Shown: positions 13,470 through 23,106 of the stretch, piece by piece
How the letters are laid out: every line of letters starts with the position of its first letter
Position numbering within the stretch: the stretch's first letter is position 1
NCBI GenBank assembly: GCA_036897485.1
Contig: JAYMTF010000673.1
Span: 1-31,864, forward strand
DNA: 31,864 nt
Source: Pelargonium nanum
Lineage: Eukaryota; Streptophyta; Magnoliopsida; Geraniales; Geraniaceae
Direction of reading: 5' to 3'
Notes under the pieces: generated by a model
Told to the model about the DNA's origin: nothing
Seen by the model: only the letters and a program-made list of their open reading frames with translations
Database searches by the model: none
Program-made: the position numbers and the translations under genes

Positions 13470-14106
13470 TATCAGAGGAAAAAAATGCATGAGGTGAATA
13501 CATTGACAGGCATTTGAATAGTTACGACCAAATATGCGATGGTGACAAGCATTCTAGTGAATAAGATGGAGTTTTCTGTGTGATTTGTGGAGGATGAAAA
13601 ATGTCTGTTGGCTCATTTCTGGAGTTAAGACAGTTGCTGAGTTTGGGAGATGAACATGGAAGCATGGACTTCAGTGACTGAGTCTATGTATACTGCTGAT
13701 GATTGGTATGTCTGTCTTTTGCTGATAGATTTTATTTTTCATATTATATATACAGGTGTTTACTGGGGTATACAATACTCTTATTAGGGAAAATAGCTCT
13801 TTGTGATTTGTTCATTTGTGTAAAGTATAGTTTACAGGGAATTGCATACCAAAACTCTAGTTTTGAACATTCACTTTCAACAATAATGAGATGTGAATTA
13901 GTAAGGAAATTAGAATCTGGTTTCTGCTGTCTTCAAAAATGAATATCCTTTCCAAGTATTTTTGCTTTCCTCTTTGCGTTATGCGCTTGGATTTTCAGCT
14001 TTAGAGGCGCTAGATCAATATTCAATATTCATGAAATATCCATGTAAAATGACAATAATTAGTGCAGTGTAGCATATAGCTAGGCCAAGAACATGTAATG
14101 AATATA
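13470..14106. other. Convergent 3' flanks of EDR4-like and TFIIS-like genes
   Basis: The EDR4-like gene ends at 13469 on the plus strand and the TFIIS-like ORF ends at 14107 on the minus strand, so their 3' UTRs face each other across about 640 bp. I see no other coding region. A short 79-codon ORF at 13703-13942 has no family features and is taken as chance. Overlapping 3' UTRs are possible. Confidence 0.5.
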
Positions 14107-14703
14107 TCAAAACTTCCAATGATTATTGCAGCTCACACACGTAAGGAATATTGTTTCGGGTTCATCAGCACATCGCGACTGAAGACGGTGGTAAGTGCAG
14201 TTACGCTGTCCACACCGACCACACTTGAACTTATCAGTGTGGTCAGGCCCGTGATCGAAACACTCCCTTTCCAGTTTTTCCACAGGCATCCCAGGAAGCC
14301 TTTCTAGGTTGATCTTTCCCATAAGAATTCTCCTCCTCAACCCTCCATTGTTTGGATACATGATGTTGCACATTATTAATTTGCACTTGTGGGCATCATT
14401 GGATCTGTGAAGAACAGATTCCACTGATACAGCAGCTAGCATTGGGTCACAAGCATTCACTTGATCCAACATGTCTTGGTCAACCTCACTGGAAACTTTG
14501 GAAAAAGCCTCAAACAGAGTTTCAGTAGTGCATTTCATATCATTTTGATTTGGTGAACTCTCAGTGTCAGCTGCAGGTTTTTCTAAATCTGAACAAGATG
14601 TTGCCATTTGGTTTTGGCTCAAGAGTACTTGCAGCCTCAACTTTGACTGGCCTAATTTTATGATCCAATAAATAGATAAGTGTTTGGCTAACAAAACAGC
14701 CAC
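14107..14703 (-). CDS. Short TFIIS-like protein (partial central domain plus C-terminal zinc ribbon)
   Basis: The ORF matches the C-terminal half of elongation factor TFIIS, which rescues backtracked RNA polymerase II by stimulating transcript cleavage. Part of the central Pol II-binding domain is recognisable (NACDPMLAAVSVES, then RRRILMGKINLE). It is followed by the zinc ribbon with Cys161, 164, 189 and 192 and the acidic hairpin Asp180-Glu181 in ADEPET, both needed for cleavage stimulation. The N-terminal LW domain is absent, and the linker from the central domain to the zinc ribbon is about 20 residues instead of roughly 40. Plant TFIIS is about 370-380 aa; this ORF is 198, or 166 from the Met at 14607 (MATSC), which may be the better start. 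The single-exon form suggests a retrocopy or a member of the short TFIIS-like proteins of plants. The frame is open, so I list it as CDS, but function is uncertain. Confidence 0.65.
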   Translation of the reverse strand: MAVLLAKHLSIYWIIKLGQSKLRLQVLLSQNQMATSCSDLEKPAADTESSPNQNDMKCTTETLFEAFSKVSSEVDQDMLDQVNACDPMLAAVSVESVLHRSNDAHKCKLIMCNIMYPNNGGLRRRILMGKINLERLPGMPVEKLERECFDHGPDHTDKFKCGRCGQRNCTYHRLQSRCADEPETIFLTCVSCNNHWKF

Positions 14704-14876
14704 CCCTTGAGTTCATTTGATCTTCTAAAGTCTAATATAATGGAGAAATACAAGGGATCATTATCTCCAACATGATAACTGCCCCCATATCATGGAGCCT
14801 TATCAACAAAATTCAAAAGACCAAAGAATAGGATAATCTCCATGACTTTAAGATAACACAATGGGGTATAATTAAA

Positions 14877-15163
14877 GTCAACTGGCTAGAGGTTGTTCCT
14901 GTTTAACTTGTGAGCTTTCTCATACATGTTGACTGCTTGCTATTGATACCTGATGATTAAGACAAGGAAAAATCGTGCCTTATATTCTACGCTTAACGTC
15001 AAATGGTTGGAGGTTGTTCCCTGTTTAATTTATGAGCTCAAGTTCAAGTACCAGGAATATAACTACGTTATAACTCGGTGGGAAGTGCTTTCTTGTCCAT
15101 GTTGTCCGCTTGCTCTCGATACCTCATGATTAAGACGGAAAAATATCGTGCCTTCTATTCTAC
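14877..15163. repeat. Imperfect tandem direct repeat, two units
   Basis: Unit 1 (14877-14990) and unit 2 (14998-15163) share GGTTGTTCC, TGTTTAA, GAGCT, then GCTTGCT, GATACCT, ATGATTAAGAC, TCGTGCCT and ATTCTAC in the same order. Unit 2 has about 50 extra bases in the middle. It contains GTTCAAGTACC, resembling a pol III box B, so the unit may be a decayed SINE or a solo transposon end, but I cannot define boundaries. It lies upstream of the TFIIS-like ORF. Confidence 0.6.
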
Positions 15164-15833
15164 TTTAGGAGTTAGTACAATAGCCTTTTGCTAATGTCCA
15201 CCCTGGCTTACAACATTGTCACAACTGAAATTTCCCATCAAGCTTCATTGCTGTTGCTGACCAACTAAAATTAATGACATACTATATAAATTGCACATTG
15301 ACACAATATTTAACACAATTTCAACAAGTTTTCCCTAATCTATCCTCCACAAACTCAAGCTGCTTTTCTCTCTGAAACCTGAAATCAACTATCTAACATA
15401 CAAACCAAAAGGCCTGTTATTTATACTAGTAGAACCACTCTTCCTAGATCCTACCATTGTCCATATTTTCAACAAAATACAAGTAATGAACAGTTCATTA
15501 AAATTATTCAATTTGCACAACCAAGTGCCCATACAGATTGTACACTTGATATAAATCAAATCTTAAAACTATAGCCAACAACATTATTCCTTGACAGTAC
15601 ACAACACAACTATCAAGACTAAGGAGAGAGGTTATTGGAAAATCTCAAGTAAAACTGAGAGCAATCTTAAAAAAATACAAAATCTGGATTCATAACATAA
15701 AATCCCAGATAAGAGTTACTCAGATAGAGCAAACAAAAAAGTCGATATGAAACTACATTATTCAAATCAGCTGCCCACTGTTCCCTGTCAGCAACCCGGT
15801 GAACAAAATGGATTACCAGGGTTACATCCCTAT
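15164..15833. other. Intergenic: TFIIS-like upstream region and QCR10 3' flank
   Basis: AT-rich DNA with no ORF of interest. The right end should hold the 3' UTR and polyadenylation site of QCR10, which is transcribed leftwards. No repeats or RNA genes were recognised. Confidence 0.45.
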
Positions 15834-16779
15834 TCACTTCCCTTCGCTCTCTGTTTTCTCAAAGAACGTCTTCTTTATCCAATCAAAAGGCTGCAAAGTA
15901 TTTGTAAAATAGAAAAGGATGGTTAGTCTAATGAAACTTGAGATGATAGGAGTAAACAACATAAGCATATGAGAAAAACAGCATAAAAACAATTAGCACA
16001 ACAATTAAGGATAAAGAAGAATGGGAACACCAAAAGTTCAATAACTAACGGTTAAAGAGCCTCTTCCACAATCAAAAGTTTTATTTACTCTCTCTCGTAA
16101 CCATGCAACCTAACTATGGAATAAGCCTTATTACTTTGTATACCACCTAAGAAGCCCTTTGAGGTTCATTCATTACGCCTAAGAAGCCTTGCTTTGCCAA
16201 CTCAATTTCACACCCGAATTTCTGCAACATCATTGATGAAATGTACCAATCGGATTGGGATCTCATAAGAAATTTATTAGTTCAATTATGAGGAATGACA
16301 TCTTACAATGAACAATCCTATTCGAATTCAGACTTGGCCAACAATAAATCAATAACATTTATTTACATCACATGCACTACAACAACAGCTATATAGCTAT
16401 TATTGCAATATCAACTATAGTTTAGCTATTTCAAATACTCATATCGCTTAGCATAAAAAATTAAGTAAACTTTTTTCAATATTTGATAATGACAATTCAA
16501 AAGCAAACAATCCAAGATCAAATCTCAACAGATCAAAAGGAAACCAAAAATCCAAAACTCAATAAGAATTGTGAATCTCCAAACAATTAAACACAGATTT
16601 GAATGAAAATGGAAAGAAAAATCAGACAAACGTTGAGACAGATGGATTGTGAAGGTCACCTGGACGAGCCAGAGAGCAGTGGTGCCGGCGGCGACACCCC
16701 ATGCGGCGGCGGCCTGGAAGTCGACCGGTTGGGGACGAAGTCTAGGCCTGAGAAAGTTGAACAAACCGGCCATTTCCAA
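15834..16779 (-). CDS. QCR10: Cytochrome b-c1 complex subunit 10 (QCR10/UCRY), two exons
   Basis: Small single-span subunit of mitochondrial complex III (ubiquinol-cytochrome c reductase). Exon 1 is 16779-16660 and exon 2 is 15890-15834 on the minus strand, joined phase 0 (CCAG/GTGACC and TTGCAG/CCTTTT), giving 58 residues, the normal size. The body AAAAWGVAAGTTALWLVQ is the membrane segment, followed by PFDWIKKTFFEK, the hallmark of plant UCRY, and a short charged tail. Met at codon 3 (16773) is an alternative start. The short Arg/Pro-rich N-terminus is typical. The 769-bp intron splits the protein exactly at the end of the membrane span. No defect is visible, and the gene should be constitutively expressed. 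Confidence is high despite the small size because the C-terminal motif is so characteristic. Confidence 0.92.
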
Positions 16780-17092
16780 TCAATTTCAAATCCTAGCTTC
16801 TCGAGATCGAATCAAAGTAAGGCCAAGACGAAGACGTAACAGAGACAGCCCTAATTTATTTTGAAGAATCTTCCTTCGTTTTCAATAGGAATGGGAATAA
16901 AATAATGATTGGGCACTCACTAGAAAACGAGAGCCGCAAATGGGCTTTACCATGAAATTAATGGTCCTCAGCCTACAACTACCTGAGCCCACTCGTTCTG
17001 TCAGTTTCTTTGTTAAGTGGTCTGACGTAAAGTTTAAAATATATTAAATAATTATTTTAGTAGCATAACGGTTGAACTATTACTCACATCAG

Positions 17093-17111
17093 CCATGTGA
17101 TCATCACATGG
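17093..17111. repeat. 19-bp palindrome with two E-box halves
   Basis: CCATGTGATCATCACATGG is a perfect inverted repeat of 9+1+9 bases. It contains CATGTG and CACATG, both E-box (CANNTG) forms. It sits about 315-330 bp upstream of the QCR10 start codon, so it could be a dimeric bHLH/NAC-type site or a chance or transposon-derived hairpin. Confidence 0.6.
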
Positions 17112-17173
17112 CCCGTCATGTAATTTTGAACTCTCAAACTCTCTAGATATTGATGTGATCGTTCGGGTACGAC

Positions 17174-17294
17174 TATTCAAGCTTCTTGTGCCTTGAACTC
17201 TCTGCACATTTGCACGACTGTTTAGATGATGTGAACAGTCATTCAAGCCTCATATGCCGTGAATGGTTGTTCGGGCCTCCTGTATCTTGAACTT
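17174..17294. repeat. Three degenerate direct repeats
   Basis: Three related stretches follow each other: ATTCAAGCTTCTTGTGCCTT, ATTCAAGCCTCATATGCCGT and GTTCGGGCCTCCTGTATCTT, each followed by TGAA. Spacing is uneven (about 67 and 27 bp). They look like decayed internal repeats of some older element, but no ends were found. Confidence 0.4.
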
Positions 17295-17723
17295 GTTTTC
17301 ACGTGTCCGGATCATACCCAAAACAGCGGGCAAGATGGTTGGGTTTTGATTTTGTTTTAATGCGTCCACTTTTCTTTTTAAGAAGTTAGCTATGCGATAA
17401 TTGACGATAATATCTTTATAATAAGTTAGCATCCTTTCACACGTGATTATGAGAGACAAGAGTAAATATATCATAGTAACTTTTAATTTTCGCAAAATAG
17501 AGGGAGTTTTACTAATTAGGAAAATTGTTTAAAGTAATCCAAACATGCAATTTGCTTACTTGGAACAAACCAACTTTCAAAAATGTCTAATCCAAGCAAA
17601 TGCTAAGTCATTCAGGTAAGACAGAACAGAAGAAAATCAAATAAATTCTACAACTCATCTCTCAGCAGATGCATAATTGCATCTCCCACATATATAAGTA
17701 GCCTATCTGATTATACTTCATAG

Positions 17724-20700
17724 TTACACTGACTTTGAAATCTCAGTTACACTCCTGTCTTTATCATCGGTGGTTTTTCGCTTTGGTCTACGTCCCTTGT
17801 CCGGACCACCAATGATGCCAAATGTCTCGAATTGTCTTTGCCGAGCTCTTGCTCTCTCCTTTTCTTCCTTGGATTTCGAAGAGTAACAGTACGGACAAGA
17901 AACTCCGTACTCCCACTCAGGAGTTTCCATGTCAGCATCGCTCACTGGTTTCTTGCAGCCATAGCAAAGCTTGAAAGTTCCCGGGACCAACCCATGCTCA
18001 ACTGAGACTCGCTTGTCAAACACAAAGCATTCTCCCTCCCAAAGGCTCTCTCTTTTCGGAACTTCTTCAAGATATTTCAAAATTCCACCTTCCAAATGAT
18101 AAACCTGATATAAATTAAGATACAATAGGGATTCAGAATAATGGTGCTTTTTAGTTGGCCTCTTGAAAAGATTTATGGAATAGATATTTTTTGCACACAA
18201 CTACGCAATCCATTATTCAAGATAGTTACACACACACACACAAACACAAACGGTAATAACATTCAGAATGAAAATACCTCTTTGAAACCTTTGTTGAGAA
18301 GATAACTTGAAGCTTTCTCACATCGGATTCCACCTGTACAATACATGGCAACCCGTGATGGCACCTTTTCTTCTTGAATCTCTTCTTTCCTGTCCCCAGT
18401 TGACTCATTTGCCTCCCCTTTTGAATGCTGGGAATCAAGTACAGCTGGTTGTAATTGGTCCTCCACCCATGACGGAAACTCCCGGAATGCTGTGGTACAC
18501 GGATCAACTGCTCCTTTGAACTTCCCTATTCTGATTTCATAGTCATTGCGCACATCAATCACCACCTGCATGTGCAAACATTATGAGCAAGTTTAAAATC
18601 AAATGCATACACACAAATGCAAATATGCTTTCTCACTAACATAACTTGGTCAGATTCTACTATTATTCTCCAATTGGAGATAAATGTAAAATGATTCAAA
18701 ATCAAAATCAGAAGATTTGATTGCTCTGCATGTGGCCATGTGCAAATAGAGTGCAATTATCACTCCCAGTCCCAGCAGATGAAATTCCCAGGTTATGCAA
18801 GCATGGATGAGAATGATGATCTGAAGCAACACACCTACAACTTGCAGGACACTATCTAACAAGGGAATGACCCTAGGTTTTTTATAGCATATCCACTATT
18901 TGTTATACCTATTTCATTTTAGGATACTAAATCATGAGATTCCCATTTTGGACATCATGGGCTGATAAATACTTCACCTTGTCCCACCAGATGGGATAAG
19001 AATTGGACACCTTAGTAACTTGAATGTGTACTTTTGCCCTCTGATTTAGAGAGGCTTGAATATGGAACCAGGATGCATGACCATACTCAATGTACTGATA
19101 CATGATTCAACAAAGTTTTCCCAGACCACTATTCATCAAAAACTTTAAATCAACACATAGATAAAGCTTCTCACTATAAGTTCACCTAAATGGTTAATCT
19201 AATCAGCGGATCAGTTCAAGCAAACAACAGGCAAAACACAATCGATCTGATAAACATAAATTATGCTTTCATGTCGGTTAACCAACTAAACAAAAGCTAG
19301 CCAGCAAATAAAACAAAAGCAATGAAGTTTGAGTAACTCACAACATCTGGATCACTAATCAATGCATTCCAATCCTTTGGTTTGACGTACTTTCCAACCT
19401 TTTCAATAGGTGATACAGTCGGCATTCCAAGAGTAACAATCTGCTTAAACATTAATAAGTACTACCTTGTGTAAGTATGGCATGAAGTATTTTATACAGT
19501 TCAAGTTTATTCAAATCCAAATAAAAACAAGGGTTAAACTTAAAATGATCTTTCAACTATACACCCATATCAAGTATGACCCCCTAGGGAAAAAGAATCA
19601 ATTTTTAAGGCTTAAAACGAAGAAAATTTGAGTTTTTGAGTATTGATGAAGAAATAGATTAGTTAAGATATCATCGATAATTTTAAAAACTGCCGAGGGA
19701 TCAAACTTGTTATGAATGAATAGTAAGGGGATCATTTAAGAGCTCAACCCTAAAAAATAAACAAATAAACAGTTGTCTTGAATTGGTACGAGAATACCTC
19801 TTTCTTCAACTTGACTCTCACATGATCCCATCGGAAGGGTGCGTCTTCCCCCGCTCCAAGAGGAGAACTGCTAGTGTGCCCATGATGGATAGCTTCTTCC
19901 TCGGGACTCACAGGGGATTCCACTCGTCTTATCCCCTCAAGCCGGACATCACTTTGAATGAAGTCAAGAACCCGTTCCACCGATTCCCGAGTCCCACATA
20001 TGCTGCCATTGACACCTTCAGGTGCAAGAATGATACCACCTGAAACACGCTGAAGGGGATCAGATCAGTAAGGTGAGATGAGCAACACTCCTAAGATACA
20101 CCCCAAAGCTGAATCCAAAATGAAAACACAAAACAGCAACAATAACTAATTAACTAGTAATCACCAATCAGCCAATGTAGCTACTAGTTTGAGATTTTGT
20201 CACCAACTAAATTGCAAAAACAAAAAGAACCCTAAGATAATCTAGCATTCAACATTTCAGCTACAAGAACCCTAAAACTTGCCCCTCAAACACGCTGAAG
20301 GGGATCGGATCAGCAAGGTGAGACGAGCAACACTCCTAACATACACCCCAGAGCTGAATCTAAAATAAAAACACAAAACAGCAACTATGACTAGTAATCA
20401 ACCAACATAGCTACTAATTTGAAAATTTTGCCACCAACTAAATCAACAAACATATATCACCTAGCAGTCAACATTTCAGCTACAAGAACCATAAGATAAA
20501 ATTTGCCCCTTTTATGCAAAAAAGACAAGAACTTGTAGTCCTAATATTAGTCATGAACATTAAGAAAAAACATGAATTGAAGATAGAGAGGTACCAGTTG
20601 CTGGCAAAGCTCCTTCAAGGGTTTCCGCAAATCGGCATGGTCGGGAAAATCGGCGAACTTGTAGAAGGAGACGACGACGAGAGCTGGTGCATCGTCGGAA

Positions 20701-21056
20701 TCGGATTGTGCGGCCGAAATGGGGATGGGTTCGGCGGCGGCGGCAGAGAAGCACTTGGAGTAGGAGAGCGGCATGGCGCGTGAAGAAACCACAGGGCTTG
20801 GATTCTGGTTGGAGGTGGACGAGAGAGGAAGATGATGAGAATTAGATGGCTTGGAAGCAGTAGGGCACAGTCTAGGGTTAGGGTTTGATGTGTGGATTCG
20901 ATTAGAGTTGGACGAGAGCATCCTCAGTAACGGAAGTGGCGGTGCTCCAGCTCTACACCCACACCTGAATGGCAATAGCAATAGCATTGGCCAAAGCTTG
21001 GAGCAAGACGATGCTTTTTTGCCTATGGATTGTATCGTAACCAGTAAACCACTCAT
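17724..21056 (-). CDS. TrhO/UPF0176-type rhodanese-like protein, chloroplast STR8-like, five exons
   Basis: Homologue of bacterial TrhO (YceA), which hydroxylates U34 of tRNA, and of the plant rhodanese-like protein STR8. Exons on the minus strand are 21056-20595, 20049-19798, 19440-19342, 18565-18278 and 18104-17724; all join phase 0 and give 493 residues. The first ~120 residues are Ser/Pro/Ala-rich and look like a plastid transit peptide. The TrhO N-terminal domain runs from about 125 ([14 protein letters not shown], then [14 protein letters not shown]). The rhodanese domain is at about 270-385 with active-site loop CTGGIR (Cys347), followed by [15 protein letters not shown]-terminal zinc-type cluster has Cys414, 417, 437 and 440, then a basic tail. 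An acidic insertion of about 25 residues lies just before the active site. Met46 would give 448 residues and may be the true start. Introns 1 and 2 contain a tandem duplication and a MITE. tRNA hydroxylation in the plant is inferred from bacteria. Confidence 0.88.
18229..18251. repeat. (CA)n microsatellite in rhodanese-gene intron 4
   Basis: A short CA run followed by CAAACACAAAC, inside the 173-bp intron 18277-18105. On the transcribed strand this is a TG-rich tract shortly after the donor. It has no visible effect on splice sites. Confidence 0.8.
19531..19750. mobile_element. Mutator-like MITE in rhodanese-gene intron 2
   Basis: The left end starts GGGTTAAACTTAAAATGATC and the right end, inverted, starts GGGTTGAGCTCTTAAATGATC. 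Inverted similarity continues for about 55 bp (CAAGTATGACCCCC against CAAGTTTGATCCCT). Flanking nonamers are TAAAAACAA (19522-19530) and TAAAAAATA (19751-19759), 7 of 9 identical, which fits an aged 9-bp Mutator-type target duplication. No coding capacity. The 220-bp element fills most of the 357-bp intron. Confidence 0.6.
20043..20510. repeat. Tandem duplication in rhodanese-gene intron 1 that copies the exon 2 acceptor
   Basis: Unit 1 (20043-20286) and unit 2 (20288-20510) are clearly similar from AAACACGCTGAAGGGGATC to TTGCCCCT, with small indels. Read on the coding (minus) strand, unit 1 begins at the true 3' splice site of intron 1 and includes the first 7 bases of exon 2. Unit 2 therefore contains a second copy of CCCCTTCAG/CGTGTTT inside the intron. 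See the findings for consequences. Confidence 0.9.
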
Positions 21057-21204
21057 TTTCTACATTAGTAACGTTTAAACGTTGCGTTTCTATAGTGCAA
21101 AACACAACTTTCCTCCTATAGATACATTTCTTTCTATAGTTTTGATTAAATGAAAATCAAATTCAACGATCTCAAGTTCAAATGAAACTATTGTATTTAT
21201 GAAT

Positions 21205-22490
21205 GTCTACTAGAGAAAAGAGATGTGCAATTTTAGACAATTATCTTGTAATTCTGAATGAACATGAGGATAACATTGACATAGTGAGTGATGATCATAT
21301 CATGGTTAAGGAGACAAAAAAATGTCTTATCTCTCATAAATGGATCAATTCCATGGATGAGGAAATAAATCTATGGAGAAAAATGACATTTGGGGTCTTA
21401 TTCCATTGCCTAACGGTTTAAAACTAGTGATTGAAAGTGAATATCTAAGAACAAAAGGGAATTTCAAGGCAATATAGAGAGGTAGAAGACCCGTCTTGCT
21501 GCAAATAGATTTAATCAAAGGGAATGACAAAAAAACTTTCTCTTCATTTTCTACGAAAAATTCTCTTAGAACTGATATGAAAATTGTTGCACATTTGGAT
21601 GATGAGTTGCATCAAATAGATGTAAAGATGATTTTCCTTAATGGTGACATTGAGGAAACCATCTATAACCATAAGGGTTAGCTTATGGGGAAACTAACAA
21701 AATGTTTTGCGAACTTAAGAAATTCATCTTCGGGCTCAAGCATGTTTCTCATTAATGGTACCAAAAAATTTATCAGATTATTCTCTCTTTCGGTTTGAAC
21801 TAGATATTGTTGTAGATTGTGTGTGGCGTAAGTTCTATAGGTCTAGTAGTAAGGAGTCTCGTGTCTGCACCTGTCTTGTGGGAATGGTGGGTAGTTTCCA
21901 TAGCAATCCAGGAAAGGGGCATTGGTTACAACTACAAGGGTTTTTAAATATCTACATAATACTGAAAATTATATGTTCAAATTTAGGAGGTTGGATAAGT
22001 TAGAAGTCGTTGGTATATATACAAGGAATCAATAGTGTTTAGGAAAGAGACAAAGCCTCTTAACCCTAACCTAGGGCTTTTGGCACCTGACTGCACCAAA
22101 GTGGTCTCTTACACCACCACCACCAAGGATGTGTTGAGTGAGAATCGATCCTGAGACCTCATCCCACTCACACAGTTAAATAACCCACTGCGCCACCCAA
22201 GTGGTTAAATTAAAATTCAGATATGTTTCCTCATTAGATAGAGGAGGAGTATCATGGAAGATTGCTAAGCAATCACTTACTATGAAAAGTTGAATTTGTT
22301 GCTTGTTACAAGGCATAGTCATGCAAAATTGCTACATAATTTTATTATGAGAACGCTTATTGTTGCTGATATAGAAAGATCACTCGGGTTGTACTGTGAC
22401 AATAGAATAACAATTTTATTTTCTCATAGCGATACGAGCTTTTCTAGGGTAAATTTATAGACATCAGTTTTAAGTGGTAAAGAAAAGAAT
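21205..22490 (+). mobile_element. Decayed Ty1-copia pol remnant (integrase-RT linker to RNase H)
   Basis: Plus-strand fragments in shifting frames match copia polyprotein landmarks in order: KWINSMDEEI and the LPNG stretch before RT; SLRTDMKIVAHLDDELHQID then FLNGDIEETIY of the RT core; KKFIFGLKHVS, WYQKIYQIILSFG; then SNPGKGHW, GGVSWKIAKQSL and YCDN of RNase H. Many stops, frameshifts and a large deletion after the YGLK region (the YVDD catalytic stretch is missing) show it is long dead. No LTRs were recognised at either side. A SINE-like segment interrupts it at about 22050-22206. It begins about 150 bp upstream of the rhodanese gene start, so it forms part of that gene's upstream region. 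Confidence 0.85.
22050..22206 (-). mobile_element. tRNA-derived SINE nested in the copia remnant
   Basis: On the minus strand the segment begins near GGGTGGCGCAGTGGG (box A type, 22196-22184) and continues to GGATCGATTCTC (box B type, 22151-22140), spaced as in a tRNA-type pol III promoter. The tail is not tRNA-like. Copia RNase H similarity resumes on the right at GATATGTTTCC (22219). I did not find a target-site duplication or poly(A) tail, so the ends are approximate. Confidence 0.55.
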
Positions 22491-23106
22491 ATAAAATGAT
22501 TTTGTTAGTATTTAGTTTACTAAAATTAATTTTATGTATAATTCTTCATGAGCATGTAATGCTATTTGATTAGTTAGAGTTTGTGTTGTGTTTTATTTTT
22601 TGATACTTCCAATCAACATCATAATACCATTGGATAACACTATTGGATTGATGTTAACTAAGTATTCAATTTATTCATCAATATTCACTCAAAAAAAATT
22701 ATTCATCAATAATTTGTCAATGTTATATTCAAACAATAATTACATAATTAGAACCCAAATGATAATGCAATAAAAATGGTTGAAAATGACATCATGCTAG
22801 CATCATGGGGTTGACATCAGCACATAATGTAAGCAAAGTGCATATTTTTCCAATTTCCACATCATTCCAAGGTTACTTCCTCACATCTTCCTCCCAATTA
22901 CTCTTCACTTTCCCTCAAAAAACCCCTTCTCACATTAATAAAAAGCCCTTCTCTTTTATCCTCCAAATCTCATCCCACCCACCTCCAAAACCAAAAATCC
23001 ACTCTCCATTTCAAAAAAAAAAAAAAAAAACAAACAAACAAACCATCAAGAAAGCCAACAAAAACACAATTCTCTGATTCTGTTCATCAGAGAAATATAA
23101 TCTACA
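22491..23106. promoter_or_regulatory. Upstream region and leader of the WRKY gene
   Basis: About 600 bp between the copia remnant and the WRKY start codon. It contains TTGAC at 22811-22815 (GGTTGACATCAG, W-box core) and two TGACATCA-like sequences nearby, a TTAATAAAAAG TATA-like element near 22935, a C/T-rich probable leader, and an A-run of about 18 at 23014-23031. W-boxes in WRKY promoters commonly mediate auto- or cross-regulation, but that is inference here. The 90-codon ORF at 22805-23077 is low-complexity and is not called. Confidence 0.4.

Larger units (their letters stand above)
16780..17723. other. Intergenic: QCR10 promoter and 3' flank of the rhodanese gene
   Basis: Both neighbours are on the minus strand, so this region serves as promoter for QCR10 and 3' flank for the rhodanese gene. 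It contains the palindrome at 17093-17111 and a set of degenerate short repeats at about 17174-17294, described separately. No coding region is supported. Confidence 0.45.

Noticed and set aside
22805-23077. 90-codon ORF directly upstream of the WRKY start (possible uORF)
   Set aside because: It is Ser/Pro/Lys low-complexity sequence derived from the C/T-rich leader and an A-run; no sign of conserved coding.
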